DNA of 64,000 nt from Rhodanobacteraceae bacterium. Lineage in GTDB: Bacteria; Pseudomonadota; Gammaproteobacteria; Xanthomonadales; Xanthomonadaceae. Positions 1 through 8,589 of this stretch are shown here, in pieces. Both the position numbers and the translations under genes were made by a program. Below the pieces are notes generated by a model. It saw only the letters and a list, made by a program, of their open reading frames with translations, was not told where the DNA came from and made no database searches. The DNA is taken from NCBI GenBank assembly GCA_024233975.1, contig JACKOX010000009.1:1-64000 (forward strand), written 5' to 3'. Numbering within the stretch: position 1 is the first letter of the stretch; every line of letters begins with the position of its first letter.

Positions 1-30
1 CGGCATTGTAGCCGGCATGACCGAGGCTGA
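1..30 (-). promoter_or_regulatory. Putative promoter of a gene beyond the left edge (possibly uvrD)
   Basis: On the minus strand there is a TACAAT -10-like box at 5-10, pointing out of the window. The surrounding bases (CATGCCGGCTACAATGCCG on the minus strand) closely resemble the segment in front of the uvrD-like fragment at 1742-1891, which reads CATGCCCGCTACAATGTCCG. This suggests that the intact uvrD starts just outside the window and runs leftward. The gene itself is not visible, so this is inference from the resemblance. The rest of 1-86 shows no gene. Confidence 0.35.
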
Positions 31-86
31 AGCAGGGACCCGCCGTGTCGCTACCCAACAACGTGTCGTTACCCGGCAAATGGGCG

Positions 87-1745
87 TCAGTTAGTTCCGG
101 CAGACGTTGATGCGCCGGTCACTCTGACCAGTTTTGACTGGACCTCATCCCATCGCAGGATGGTCGTACCCGGTCGGGCCCGTGCCTCTTCCGGACTCAA
201 GACGCCCGGAAAACTCATCCAGAGTCTCCCAGACAGTACCGAACGGGCCTCAAGCACCTGTCCCCGTGCATATCGAATCGGAACCCCTTCAGGCAAGTTC
301 TTCGTCGTTCGGTGGCTTCCGGTGATGCTCATCGCGCTGGGCTTTTCGCTCAACACAAGGCAATCCAGACTGGCAGCGGAAGTCCTTTGCTGGCTCTTGG
401 CAATGGGATCCAGGAACGCATGCAGGTCGCCAACAGAGTCGGGCAGATTTTCGATATAGAGCACGCACCCAGGCTCGTATGGTTGCGCCGCGAGCGATTG
501 TCCTACCGCCTTGATGACCTTGAGCCGTTCCGGCTTCGCGGTCATCTCTTGCCAATGGCTTGCGGCACTCCAGCCAGCAACAGCCCACGTTATGGATGCC
601 AGCAGCAAGCCCGCGCCGATGGTTATTCGAATGGGTCCGAGCCGAGGCATCGGTATCTGGCCTAGACAGATGGTCAGCCCTGCCAGCGCCATGTAGTAGA
701 AACGCAGGTTGGTCGTGTTCGACAGCGGCGATGGCAGGCTCAGCATGTAGCTGGTGATGGGGGCTTGCAGCAGTGCCGGCATCAGCAGCAAGGAAGCGCC
801 GGCAATGAGCGCTCGTTGCCTGGTGTGATGTTCATCAGCTGTGCGTAGCTGTCGCCAGAATGCGATTGACAGAATGGCGCCGGCAATGAGCATCACGAAG
901 AGAGACAACAGTCTTGGCAATGACGTGTCGAAAACGACGGTTGGCAGCAGGTCGAGCCAGAGCAGGACACCTTCCATCAGGCTTTCCACCAGGCCAACGC
1001 CGGTTTCGGTACGGTCAAGGCCGCTGCTTCCAAAAATCCACCAGCGCGCCAAGAGCGCCAGCAGAAAGGGCAGCAGCGCGGCGGAGATTGCGGTCAACTT
1101 CCCTTTGCGGCGGCAGAAAAGGATCCAGCCGAACACCGCAGGTACAACCGCGAGTGCGGTTTCCTTTGAACCAGCAGCCCATGCCGCAGAAAACACGATC
1201 AAGAGCAGACTGCCCCGTTCGCGGAGCAGCCACTTGTCCATGGAGAGCAGCAAGGCCAGGACGCCGCCGACAGTGAGGAGGTCATAGCGGGCGGACAGCC
1301 ACAGAACAGTGCCGAAGCCGACCGGGTGTAGCGCGTAGATGACGCCAAGGAGCAGGGCAATCCAGCGATTGGCTCGAAGTCGTAGAAGCAGCAACGTGAG
1401 TAGCGCGGCGTTTATGGCATGAAGGCCAATCTGAACCAGGTACTGAGGCCAGGCCGCGTCGTCAAAGAAAACTGTCACCAAGTGCCAGACGAGCACGCCG
1501 TTTGGTCGATACGAATAGGTTGCCGAATGATCAGCCAGAAAGTACGCGAAGGGTGATCCACTGTGTCGGGCGAGGGTGAGGATGGCCCAGTCGTCGCCGA
1601 TGTAACCCGCGCTCAGTGCCGGAAAAAAAAGCACCACGGCGAGCGCTGCTGGCGAGAGACAGGCAAGCAGCGTTGCAACGTTCGAAAGTGGGGCGGGACG
1701 TGTCCGGGTTGCCGGTGTCGATGGTTGTGGGTTCGCACTAGTCAT
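87..1745 (-). CDS. Polytopic membrane protein, GT-C glycosyltransferase-like
   Basis: 552 residues with about ten hydrophobic helices. After the first helix comes an acidic GDDWAI motif (about residue 50), followed by a YRPNGVLVW segment; DD/DW in the first extracytoplasmic loop is typical of GT-C fold glycosyltransferases (PMT/ArnT/TMTC type) that use lipid-linked sugars. A soluble domain of about 150 residues without recognisable motifs follows the last helix. The ATG overlaps the stop of the short uvrD-like ORF (ATGA), so translation may be coupled. Base composition looks less GC-rich than in core genes of this window, which hints at accessory origin. The substrate cannot be predicted. Confidence 0.7.
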   Translation of the reverse strand: MTSANPQPSTPATRTRPAPLSNVATLLACLSPAALAVVLFFPALSAGYIGDDWAILTLARHSGSPFAYFLADHSATYSYRPNGVLVWHLVTVFFDDAAWPQYLVQIGLHAINAALLTLLLLRLRANRWIALLLGVIYALHPVGFGTVLWLSARYDLLTVGGVLALLLSMDKWLLRERGSLLLIVFSAAWAAGSKETALAVVPAVFGWILFCRRKGKLTAISAALLPFLLALLARWWIFGSSGLDRTETGVGLVESLMEGVLLWLDLLPTVVFDTSLPRLLSLFVMLIAGAILSIAFWRQLRTADEHHTRQRALIAGASLLLMPALLQAPITSYMLSLPSPLSNTTNLRFYYMALAGLTICLGQIPMPRLGPIRITIGAGLLLASITWAVAGWSAASHWQEMTAKPERLKVIKAVGQSLAAQPYEPGCVLYIENLPDSVGDLHAFLDPIAKSQQRTSAASLDCLVLSEKPSAMSITGSHRTTKNLPEGVPIRYARGQVLEARSVLSGRLWMSFPGVLSPEEARARPGTTILRWDEVQSKLVRVTGASTSAGTN

Positions 1746-1891
1746 GAAGCGCCTGCCCCCGTGATGTCTGTCGGCCGGTGCGGTTCGGCAGGTTCCGGTC
1801 GATTCGCCGCTACCTCAAGACGGTCGTCAGGCGCCGAAATCGCCTCGCGTTGCGCCGGATTCAGTCCGTCCAGCAGATGGGAAACGTCCAT
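1742..1891 (-). pseudogene. 5' fragment of uvrD (DNA helicase II) fused to unrelated codons
   Basis: Too short for a normal ORF list: 49 codons from ATG at 1891 to TGA at 1742. The first 21 residues read MDVSHLLDGLNPAQREAISA and then P, which matches the start of UvrD (E. coli MDVSYLLDSLNDKQREAVAA and then P). The helicase reading stops there: no LAGAGSGKT Walker A follows, and instead 28 unrelated residues run to a stop that overlaps the ATG of the membrane protein at 1745. A TACAAT box lies six bases before the ATG. I read it as a duplicated or displaced uvrD promoter plus start, now acting as a leader for the membrane-protein gene. The identification rests on recall of the UvrD N-terminus. 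Confidence 0.65.
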
Positions 1892-1897
1892 GCGGAC

Positions 1898-1903
1898 ATT
1901 GTA
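1898..1903 (-). promoter_or_regulatory. -10 box before the uvrD-like leader ORF
   Basis: TACAAT on the minus strand, six bases upstream of the ATG at 1891. With so short a distance the transcript would be leaderless or nearly so. No clear -35 hexamer is visible. Confidence 0.4.
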
Positions 1904-2012
1904 GCGGGCATGGGTGTATGGTCGGTGTCGCGAAATTCCCGCCTTCCTCGATGCAGGTATGCAGAAGCGTCGGAATTGCGCCTTGGAACACCCGCTTTAC
2001 AGGGTCGAGCAT

Positions 2013-2330
2013 GTGATAGCGAAGCAAATCGTTTCCAGCCTGGGATGCCTGCTATTGGCCTCAAGCCTTTGGGCTGCCGAGCAGACGGGCGCGGACCAGG
2101 CAGCTGCGGGCTCGCCGTTCTCGCTGCGTGCCGCCAAATTGGAGCCTCAGCCGTCGATACGCGGACAGGGTCGCTATCGGATCACCGCCGTGCTGGATCC
2201 GGCGCCAACGACCGTGAATTCCTCCGGCGCAGGGCGCCTGACCTTGTCGGCCTCGCTCAAGGCGGCCGGTATCCCGCAATGCCCGCTGCCCGGCACCATT
2301 TTCAAGGACGGGCTGGAGGCATTGCCGTGA
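2013..2330 (+). CDS. Small exported protein with C-terminal IFKDGLE tail
   Basis: Starts at GTG 2013 (AGGG about 9 bases upstream); the longer in-frame extension from 1914 lacks protein character. About 105 residues. Residues 1-24 form a signal peptide (basic KQ, then a hydrophobic SSLGCLLLASSLWAA stretch). The mature part is short and ends in CPLPGTIFKDGLEALP, a variant of the IFxDGFE tail found on four other exported proteins here. No enzyme motif is seen. It precedes the S74 fibre protein by 82 bases and may be co-expressed with it. Function unknown; the GTG start is the main uncertainty. Confidence 0.55.
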   Translation: MIAKQIVSSLGCLLLASSLWAAEQTGADQAAAGSPFSLRAAKLEPQPSIRGQGRYRITAVLDPAPTTVNSSGAGRLTLSASLKAAGIPQCPLPGTIFKDGLEALP

Positions 2331-2412
2331 GCGTCAATCCGACTACTCATCCACCATTTGCTTTTCTGCCCGCGGTTTCCGCCGGCTGGACCACTCATCC
2401 ACGGAGATTGTC

Positions 2413-4185
2413 ATGAGCCAGATCAACCGCTTTCCGGCTGTCGCGCTGGTCTTCGCCATTGCGACCGCGCTGTCGGCACCGGCGCAGGCCGAAAGCTTCG
2501 TGTTCCATGGCCAGCTGGAGGATGGCGCCGCACCGGCGGAAGGGCACTACGCACTGAAGCTCACGCTTTATGCCGATCCGGCATCCATGACACCGATTGC
2601 CGGACCGTTGGAAATATCGGACGTGGCTTTTCGCGGTGGACGCTTTTCGGTGGATGTCGACTTTGGCGACCTGCCCGGACTCACCGAGGCATGGCTGGAC
2701 GTTGCCGCCAAGCCGGTGGGCGATGCCGGCGACTACGTGGCGGTGGATCAACGCAGTCCGGTGACACTCAAGGCCAGCATCGATTGTCCAGCATCCTGGG
2801 CGCTGGAGGGCAATGCGCTTACCAGCCCATCGGTGAATTTCCTTGGCACCACAGATGACACGGCGCTGGAGATCCGTACCAACAACGTTCGCAGCCTGCG
2901 ACTCGAGCCCAGCGCAGAGCTGGATTTCCAGGACAATCTCCCTTTGACGGCCAACGTCATCGCGGGTGCTTTGACCAACACCGTGACGGCCGGCGTCAGG
3001 GGCGCGACGATTGCTGGTGGTGGCTACACGCAGGTGAGTTCGATCGGCGTATCCCATGGCAAGAATCAGATCGAGGCGAATTACGGTGCGATCGGCGGTG
3101 GTTCCCAGAACACCGTGACCGGGATTGCCGGAACCATAGGTGGCGGTAGTCTCAACGGGGCCGATGGCGCCCAAAGTTCGGTGGCTGGCGGTACCGGCAA
3201 TACGGCTTCCGCCGATTACAGCAGCGTTGGCGGAGGCTACGGCAATACGGCATCCGGTAAGTCCAGCGTGGTTCCTGGTGGATCGAGCAACAGTGCGGTG
3301 GGCGACTACAGCGTGGTTCCCGGTGGCAGTGGCAATTCGTCATCCGGCCCGTACAGCCTGGCGGCGGGGCGCAATGCACAGGCCGTTCATCAGGGCAGCT
3401 TCGTCTGGGCTGATAGCCAGGCGGCCAGTTTTTCCAGTTCCGGGGCGAACCAGTTCCTGGCGATGGCTGACGGCGGCGTGGGCATCAACACCAACTACAT
3501 TCCCGCGGGAGTCGAAGCGACGCTGTCCAATCGAAGTGGCGGTTCGGTGAACGTCGATGTGTTCCTGCGATCACAGGGCCAGAACGCGGGCATCAATCTG
3601 GCCATGCTGCCAGGTGCCGGCATCAACGATCCGGCAAGGTTCTACATCGCCCAATACAACCCGACGTCGGGTACGCCATACGTTGATGTTCTCAAACTTG
3701 AGGCCAATGGCGACCTGGTCGTCACCGCGCAGGCCTACAAGCCGGGTGGCGGGTCCTGGGCGGCCTCGTCGGATGCGCGGCTGAAGCGCGACGTGCGTCC
3801 GCTGGAGCACGCGCTGGATCGCCTGCTGGCGTTGCATGGTGTCAGCTACGAATACAGGGATGTCGATCCGGCGCGTCGTCCGGCCGGTCGCCAGGACGGC
3901 TTCATCGCGCAGGACGTGCTGAAAGTGTTCCCCGACTGGGTGGGCACCGACAGCGACGGCTACTACACCGTCGGCAGCAAGGGCTTCGAGGCGCTGGCTG
4001 TCGAGGCGTTGCGGGAGCTTCGTGGAGAAAGCGATACTGCCGATGCCCAGCAGCTCGACCGCATTGAAAGCCTTGAGGCCGAGAACGCGGCGCTTCGCGG
4101 GCAACTGGAAGCCCTGCTGAAGCGGGTGCAGGCGCTGGAAACGGGTGCCGGACCCGGCCGGAGCGGACGCGTGGCGCGGAACTGA
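2413..4185 (+). CDS. Secreted fibre-like protein: YadA-type head repeats and C-terminal S74 chaperone
   Basis: 590 residues; ATG preceded by GGAG. Signal peptide at 1-25 (ends APAQA). An N-terminal domain (30-150) resembles those opening similar tail-fibre-domain proteins. About residues 226-316 are 15-residue repeats of the form GGxxNxAxG (left-handed beta-roll head type). A short linker containing GSFVWADS follows. The C-terminus is an intramolecular chaperone of the endosialidase type (peptidase S74), with Ser453-Asp454 and Lys458 in SSDARLK matching the family's self-cleavage dyad, and it ends in a coiled coil (about 540-575). By family knowledge, S74 domains drive trimer folding and then cut themselves off. 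Paralog of the protein at 4690. Confidence 0.8.
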   Translation: MSQINRFPAVALVFAIATALSAPAQAESFVFHGQLEDGAAPAEGHYALKLTLYADPASMTPIAGPLEISDVAFRGGRFSVDVDFGDLPGLTEAWLDVAAKPVGDAGDYVAVDQRSPVTLKASIDCPASWALEGNALTSPSVNFLGTTDDTALEIRTNNVRSLRLEPSAELDFQDNLPLTANVIAGALTNTVTAGVRGATIAGGGYTQVSSIGVSHGKNQIEANYGAIGGGSQNTVTGIAGTIGGGSLNGADGAQSSVAGGTGNTASADYSSVGGGYGNTASGKSSVVPGGSSNSAVGDYSVVPGGSGNSSSGPYSLAAGRNAQAVHQGSFVWADSQAASFSSSGANQFLAMADGGVGINTNYIPAGVEATLSNRSGGSVNVDVFLRSQGQNAGINLAMLPGAGINDPARFYIAQYNPTSGTPYVDVLKLEANGDLVVTAQAYKPGGGSWAASSDARLKRDVRPLEHALDRLLALHGVSYEYRDVDPARRPAGRQDGFIAQDVLKVFPDWVGTDSDGYYTVGSKGFEALAVEALRELRGESDTADAQQLDRIESLEAENAALRGQLEALLKRVQALETGAGPGRSGRVARN

Positions 4186-4321
4186 CCGGTACCCCCTTCG
4201 CGGCGCGGTTGGCCCCGGGCGCAATTTCATCGAAGCGGCGTCCCGGGGGCTGTCTCTTTTTCCTTGCGGATGCCGTATCTTTGATCGTCGGGCGCGAACG
4301 TCGCCTGTTCGAGGCCTGGCC

Positions 4322-4654
4322 ATGCGTCGTTTCGTCGTTGTTGCTGCCGTCGTTCTATCTGCCTCGTTGCCCACCGCCGCGCTTCATGCGCAGGTCACGC
4401 TGTCGGACTGGCACACCGTCGATGGCGGGGGTGGCCACTCTGAATCCGCCACGTTTTCGCTCGACGGCAGCATCGGTCAGCCGGACGCGCAGCCTCTGTC
4501 GCTGTGCTCGGCCGATGGTGGCCCCGGCTGCGTTGATCCGACCTGGGAGCTGACCGGCGGTTTCTGGGCCGCCTGGCCGGCTGCCGCCCAGGAGCCCAGC
4601 GCCAGTTGCAATGGCGACAGCAACTGCATCTTCCGCGACGGCTTCGAGTCCTGA
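4322..4654 (+). CDS. Small exported protein ending in IFRDGFES
   Basis: 110 residues from ATG 4322; the upstream in-frame extension from 4145 lacks a signal peptide and overlaps the previous gene. Signal peptide at 1-22 (ends ALHAQ). The mature part has HSESATFSLDGSIGQPDA and LTGGFWAAW, a motif pair I associate with small exported proteins of this lineage, and four cysteines. It ends CNGDSNCIFRDGFES, a clear copy of the shared tail. It sits between the two S74 fibre genes, 35 bases before the second, in one apparent operon. No function can be assigned. Confidence 0.65.
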   Translation: MRRFVVVAAVVLSASLPTAALHAQVTLSDWHTVDGGGGHSESATFSLDGSIGQPDAQPLSLCSADGGPGCVDPTWELTGGFWAAWPAAAQEPSASCNGDSNCIFRDGFES

Positions 4655-4689
4655 GCCGCGCCACCCCCTGCATTTCCGAGGAATCCGAC

Positions 4690-6903
4690 ATGACGATTCG
4701 CCATTCCCTGCTGTTTGCCGCCCTGCTGATGGCGCTGCCGCTGGCGCCGGTTCTTGCTGCCACGCCGCAGGCAGCCACGGTGACCTACCAGGGCCAGCTC
4801 AAGGAGGGCGGCCAGCCGTTCACCGGCACCGCCAACTTCGACTTCCGCCTGTTCGACGCGGAAACCGGAGGGAACCTGATCGCCCAGTTCGATGGCGTCG
4901 AGTACCAGAACTATCCGGTGCTGGATGGCCTGCTGCAGGTCGAGCTGCCCTTCATCGCCGCCGACTTCAACGGCGATGCACGCTGGCTGGAAATCCGTGT
5001 CAATGGTGCGATCCTTGATCCACGCCAGCCGCTGACAAGCACACCGTACGCGGTGCGCGCGCTGGGCGTGAGTGCGCTGGCGCTGGATGGCGCCGAATTA
5101 CAGGCAGGTGCGGTGTCGCTCACCAAGCTGGCTGGTAATGCCGTCAACAGCAGCAAGATCGTCGATGGTTCGATCACCGCCGCCGACATCAACATCAACA
5201 GCGTGCAGCAGCGCATCACCGGAGCTTGCCCGGGCGGAAACGCCATAAGCTCGGTCGGTGCCGATGGCAGCGTCGGCTGCATCGTTATTCCGGCAACCAG
5301 CAGTTTCTGGACGATTGTCGGCAATGCCGGCACCAATCCGGCCACGCACTTCCTCGGCACCACCGACGACCAGCCGCTGGCGCTGAAAGTCAACAGCCAG
5401 AATGCCCTGCGATTGCAGCATGCTGCGAATACCATCGCGGTGGGCCCGAATACTATTTATATCGAAGGCATCAATACGGTAGCTGGAGCCAACGTAGCAG
5501 CGCCTTCGTCGATTGGCGTCGTACTCCTGGGCGGCGGTCAGATCGACGTCGACGGCGCCACGTTCTACACAAGCAATGAGATCATCGACACTGCCCCCGG
5601 TAGCCCGGCGGAGCTGGGTGCCGGGTTCGTAACCGTGTCGGGCGGCATCGATAACACGGCTGGCGGTTGGGGCGCCACGATTGCTGGTGGGGTTGCCAAC
5701 GAAGCAACTGCGCAGTCGGTAACGGTTTCCGGCGGCAATGACAACGTCGCCACCGCAGCGGCAAGCAGCATTGGTGGTGGCAGTAATAACGTTGCCGATG
5801 GAGATGCCAGCACCGTAGCCGGCGGTGAAGGAAACCAGGCAAGTGCCTACGCCGCGGCAGTGAGTGGTGGCGCGCGTAATGCAGCCTCAGGCACCAGCAG
5901 CAGTGTGGGCGGTGGTGAAGACAATACTGCATCGGGATCAAGCACTAGCGTTGGTGGTGGTCAGGAGAATGCTGCGAGCAGCTACGGTGCGACGGTGGCA
6001 GGTGGACTCTGGAACGCGGCCAGCGGCGAGCGTTCGGTGATCGCCGGCGGCGAGCAGAACGCGAGTGCCGGTTATGCCGCCACGATCGGTGGTGGTTCCG
6101 CCAACACGGCGTCGCAGTCGCGTGCCACGGTTGCCGGCGGCTTCACGAATACTGCTGCCGACCAGTACAGCAGTGTGGGTGGTGGTGATCGCAACGTGGC
6201 GGCTGGCAACAGTGCGACGGTCGTCGGCGGCACGCAGGGCAGTGCGACGGGTTTCGCCGCCACGGTCAGCGGCGGCAGTCTCAATTGCGCCGGAGGCCGC
6301 TATTCATGGGCGGGTGGCAATCGCGCCAAGGTGCGGCCGGGTAGCGGCTCGGGCGTCGCCGGATACGGCTGTGCAGGTCTAGTCGGCACAGGGACGACTT
6401 TCGGGGACCAAGGCAGCTTTGTCTGGGCCGACAGCACCAATGCCGATTTCGTGAGCACCGGCACCAACAAGTTCGAGGTGCGTGCCACCGGTGGCGTTCG
6501 CTTCGTTTCCGATAGCGGCGGCGCGGCCGGTGTCAGTCTGGCGTCCGGTAGCGGAGCCTGGGCGTCACTGTCGGACCGCAGCGCCAAGGCCGACATCGAA
6601 GCGGTTGATCCCACCGACGCCCTGGCACGGGTGCTGGCGCTGCCGATCTACACCTGGCGCTACAAGGCGCAGGACAGCGGCATCCGTCACATGGGTCCGA
6701 TGGCGCAGGACTTCCATGCCGCTTTCGGCCTGAACGGCAACGACGAGAAGTCCATCGCCACGGTCGATCCCGATGGCGTGGCGCTGGCCGCGATCCAGGG
6801 CCTCAACGCGCGTCTCGAAGCGGAAAACGCCGCCCTGCGCGCCCAGCTTGATGCGCTGATGCAGCGTGTCGAAGCACTGGAGAAGCGTCGCCCGGGACGT
6901 TGA
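4690..6903 (+). CDS. Secreted fibre-like protein with about 14 head repeats and S74 chaperone
   Basis: 737 residues; start chosen at ATG 4690 (AGGAA upstream) because the signal peptide follows at once (1-24, ends VLAA). The N-terminal domain opens with VTYQGQLKEGG, like VFHGQLEDG in the 2413 paralog. Residues about 316-535 are tandem 15-residue units of the form VxGGxxNxASxxxST, as in YadA-type trimeric heads. The linker GSFVWADS and a C-terminal S74 domain follow, with Ser628-Asp629 and Lys633 in LSDRSAK as the likely cleavage dyad, then a terminal coiled coil. The domain order equals that of 2413 with more repeats, so the pair probably arose by duplication and repeat expansion. Likely an extracellular trimer. 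Confidence 0.8.
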   Translation: MTIRHSLLFAALLMALPLAPVLAATPQAATVTYQGQLKEGGQPFTGTANFDFRLFDAETGGNLIAQFDGVEYQNYPVLDGLLQVELPFIAADFNGDARWLEIRVNGAILDPRQPLTSTPYAVRALGVSALALDGAELQAGAVSLTKLAGNAVNSSKIVDGSITAADININSVQQRITGACPGGNAISSVGADGSVGCIVIPATSSFWTIVGNAGTNPATHFLGTTDDQPLALKVNSQNALRLQHAANTIAVGPNTIYIEGINTVAGANVAAPSSIGVVLLGGGQIDVDGATFYTSNEIIDTAPGSPAELGAGFVTVSGGIDNTAGGWGATIAGGVANEATAQSVTVSGGNDNVATAAASSIGGGSNNVADGDASTVAGGEGNQASAYAAAVSGGARNAASGTSSSVGGGEDNTASGSSTSVGGGQENAASSYGATVAGGLWNAASGERSVIAGGEQNASAGYAATIGGGSANTASQSRATVAGGFTNTAADQYSSVGGGDRNVAAGNSATVVGGTQGSATGFAATVSGGSLNCAGGRYSWAGGNRAKVRPGSGSGVAGYGCAGLVGTGTTFGDQGSFVWADSTNADFVSTGTNKFEVRATGGVRFVSDSGGAAGVSLASGSGAWASLSDRSAKADIEAVDPTDALARVLALPIYTWRYKAQDSGIRHMGPMAQDFHAAFGLNGNDEKSIATVDPDGVALAAIQGLNARLEAENAALRAQLDALMQRVEALEKRRPGR

Positions 6904-7046
6904 TCGCTGCGTGCCCGCATATGCGCGGGCGCGCAGGAGAACGCACGGAGCAAGGCCCCGCAGCTGCTGGCCTGATCGATTCTGCCGACGTTTTCCGCTT
7001 ACCGGTCGAGAGGCGCATCGGCGCCGACGATCAGGCGGAAAGCGCT

Positions 7047-8489
7047 ATGCGAGGACTGACGAGTATTCTGGCGGCCACATTGTGCGCGCTGGCGGCGCCC
7101 GTGCTGGCCGGGCCGGCGGCGGCGCCGCCCGGCATCTACCGCAGCAGTTTCGAGTGGGACACGGTCGAACCGCGTTTTGGTGATCCGCTCAATGGCTTTG
7201 CCCTGCCATCGGGCCCGACCACCAACCAGCTGCCATGGGTGCTGCAGCAGCTGTCCGAAACCAGCACCAGCACGGCCGACATCAACGCCCACTTCCATCC
7301 GGGTTTCCTGGCGCAGACCTCCGCCACCAGCCTGCAGAATTTCTTCCAGACCCTGCGCACGACTTATCCTGGCGCCGAGCTGATCGACGTGGTGTCGGTG
7401 ACGCCGGTGCGCATCGTGGTGGCGATCCAGAGTCCCGGCGAGACCAGTCCCAAGGGCTTACTGCAGCTGGGCGCGGACTACACCGGCAGCCAACTGATCA
7501 CCTACTTCAGCGTCGGCAGTTTCGGCAACCTGCAGTATGCAGAGGATCAGGGCCTCGACCTTGGCCAGGCGGCGGACAAGTTCGCCACGCTGTCGGGCGG
7601 GCCCGGCCTGCTGGTCGCGCGCGTTGGCCTTTCCGGCAAGTGCGAGGCCATCGAGGCGCGCAGTCCGACGACACCGCGGGCAACCGCATCGATCTTCAAG
7701 ACCTGGGTGCTGGGTGGTGTGGCCGATGCGGTGGCTTCCGGTTCGGCGGCGCTGAATGACCCGATTCCGCTGGTCGCTTCCGAAATCGCGCCCGGTGGCA
7801 CGATTAATGGCGAGAATCTTGGCGATCCGTTCTCGCTGCTGGACATGGCGATCCTGATGCTCGGCATCAGCGACAACACCGCCACCGACCACCTGCATCA
7901 ATGGGTGGGCCGGGAGACCATCGAGAGCTACATCGCCGCATCGGGCACGGCGCATCCCGACCTGCTGCTGCCGCTGCTGTCGATCAACGAGCAGTTCCAT
8001 CTGTTCTTCTCGTTCCCGCTGGTGACCTCGCAGGGCTACGTGAATGGCAGCGAATCGTTCCAGCGGGATTTCCTCGACAGCCAGATCGTTCCGCTGGGGC
8101 CGGTAACCAGCTATCCCTACAGCAACGAGTCGCTGTTCATATCCGGCAGCTGGCAGGCCAGCCCGATGGATGTCTGCAACAACCTCGCCCACATGCGCAC
8201 CAGCACGCCGGCGGGCGACGCTTCCGCGCTGGTGGATGCGGCGCTGGGCGCCAGCGCCGGCCAGCCGGGCATCCGCAACGCCTGGGATCGCGTCTGGTAC
8301 AAGGGCGGCAACCTGCGTTCCGGCGTCAATGGCGATCTGGTGCTGACCCACGCCTGGCTGCTGGAGCGCAGCGGCGAGGCACCCTACGCGCTGATCGCCA
8401 TGAGCAACAACGCGGGCGGCAACATTGACGCCTACAAGGTGCAGTCGATCACCAACCGCATCCTCCAGCTGATGGCGGCCATGCCCTAG
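7047..8489 (+). CDS. Exported class A beta-lactamase-fold serine hydrolase
   Basis: 480 residues from ATG 7047; signal peptide at 1-22 (ends VLAGP). Three motifs of the penicillin-recognising serine fold are visible in order: SxxK at Ser215-Lys218 (SIFK), SDN at 275-277, and KGG at 419-421 in the KTG position. Residues about 75-190 form a separate alpha+beta domain before the catalytic one, as in the ORF12/Cpe clavulanic-acid family, where it resembles a ketosteroid isomerase fold. The length is well above plain class A beta-lactamases (about 290). Whether it cleaves beta-lactams or another ester is unknown; no clear Glu166 equivalent is evident. The mature N-terminus carries GIYRSSFEWD, which echoes the IFxDGFE tail. 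Confidence 0.75.
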   Translation: MRGLTSILAATLCALAAPVLAGPAAAPPGIYRSSFEWDTVEPRFGDPLNGFALPSGPTTNQLPWVLQQLSETSTSTADINAHFHPGFLAQTSATSLQNFFQTLRTTYPGAELIDVVSVTPVRIVVAIQSPGETSPKGLLQLGADYTGSQLITYFSVGSFGNLQYAEDQGLDLGQAADKFATLSGGPGLLVARVGLSGKCEAIEARSPTTPRATASIFKTWVLGGVADAVASGSAALNDPIPLVASEIAPGGTINGENLGDPFSLLDMAILMLGISDNTATDHLHQWVGRETIESYIAASGTAHPDLLLPLLSINEQFHLFFSFPLVTSQGYVNGSESFQRDFLDSQIVPLGPVTSYPYSNESLFISGSWQASPMDVCNNLAHMRTSTPAGDASALVDAALGASAGQPGIRNAWDRVWYKGGNLRSGVNGDLVLTHAWLLERSGEAPYALIAMSNNAGGNIDAYKVQSITNRILQLMAAMP

Positions 8490-8589
8490 TTGCCGCCGAC
8501 GGCTGGCGTCGAGTTCGCAGTTGTTTGCTTGATCCTCGTCTTGCATCGCCATAGGCTGCCTCGCGAATGGCTGCTTTCGGCGAGGCGCG

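Noticed and set aside
1827..2027. 66-codon minus-strand ORF overlapping the uvrD-like leader
   Set aside because: Different frame from the uvrD match, no ribosome site and no protein-like composition.
4606..4689. Longer start for the second fibre protein
   Set aside because: It overlaps the end of the preceding gene and would bury the signal peptide.
5635..6290. Short tandem repeats that could suggest a CRISPR array
   Set aside because: The 45-base periodicity is coding (15-residue head repeats), without constant repeats or unique spacers.
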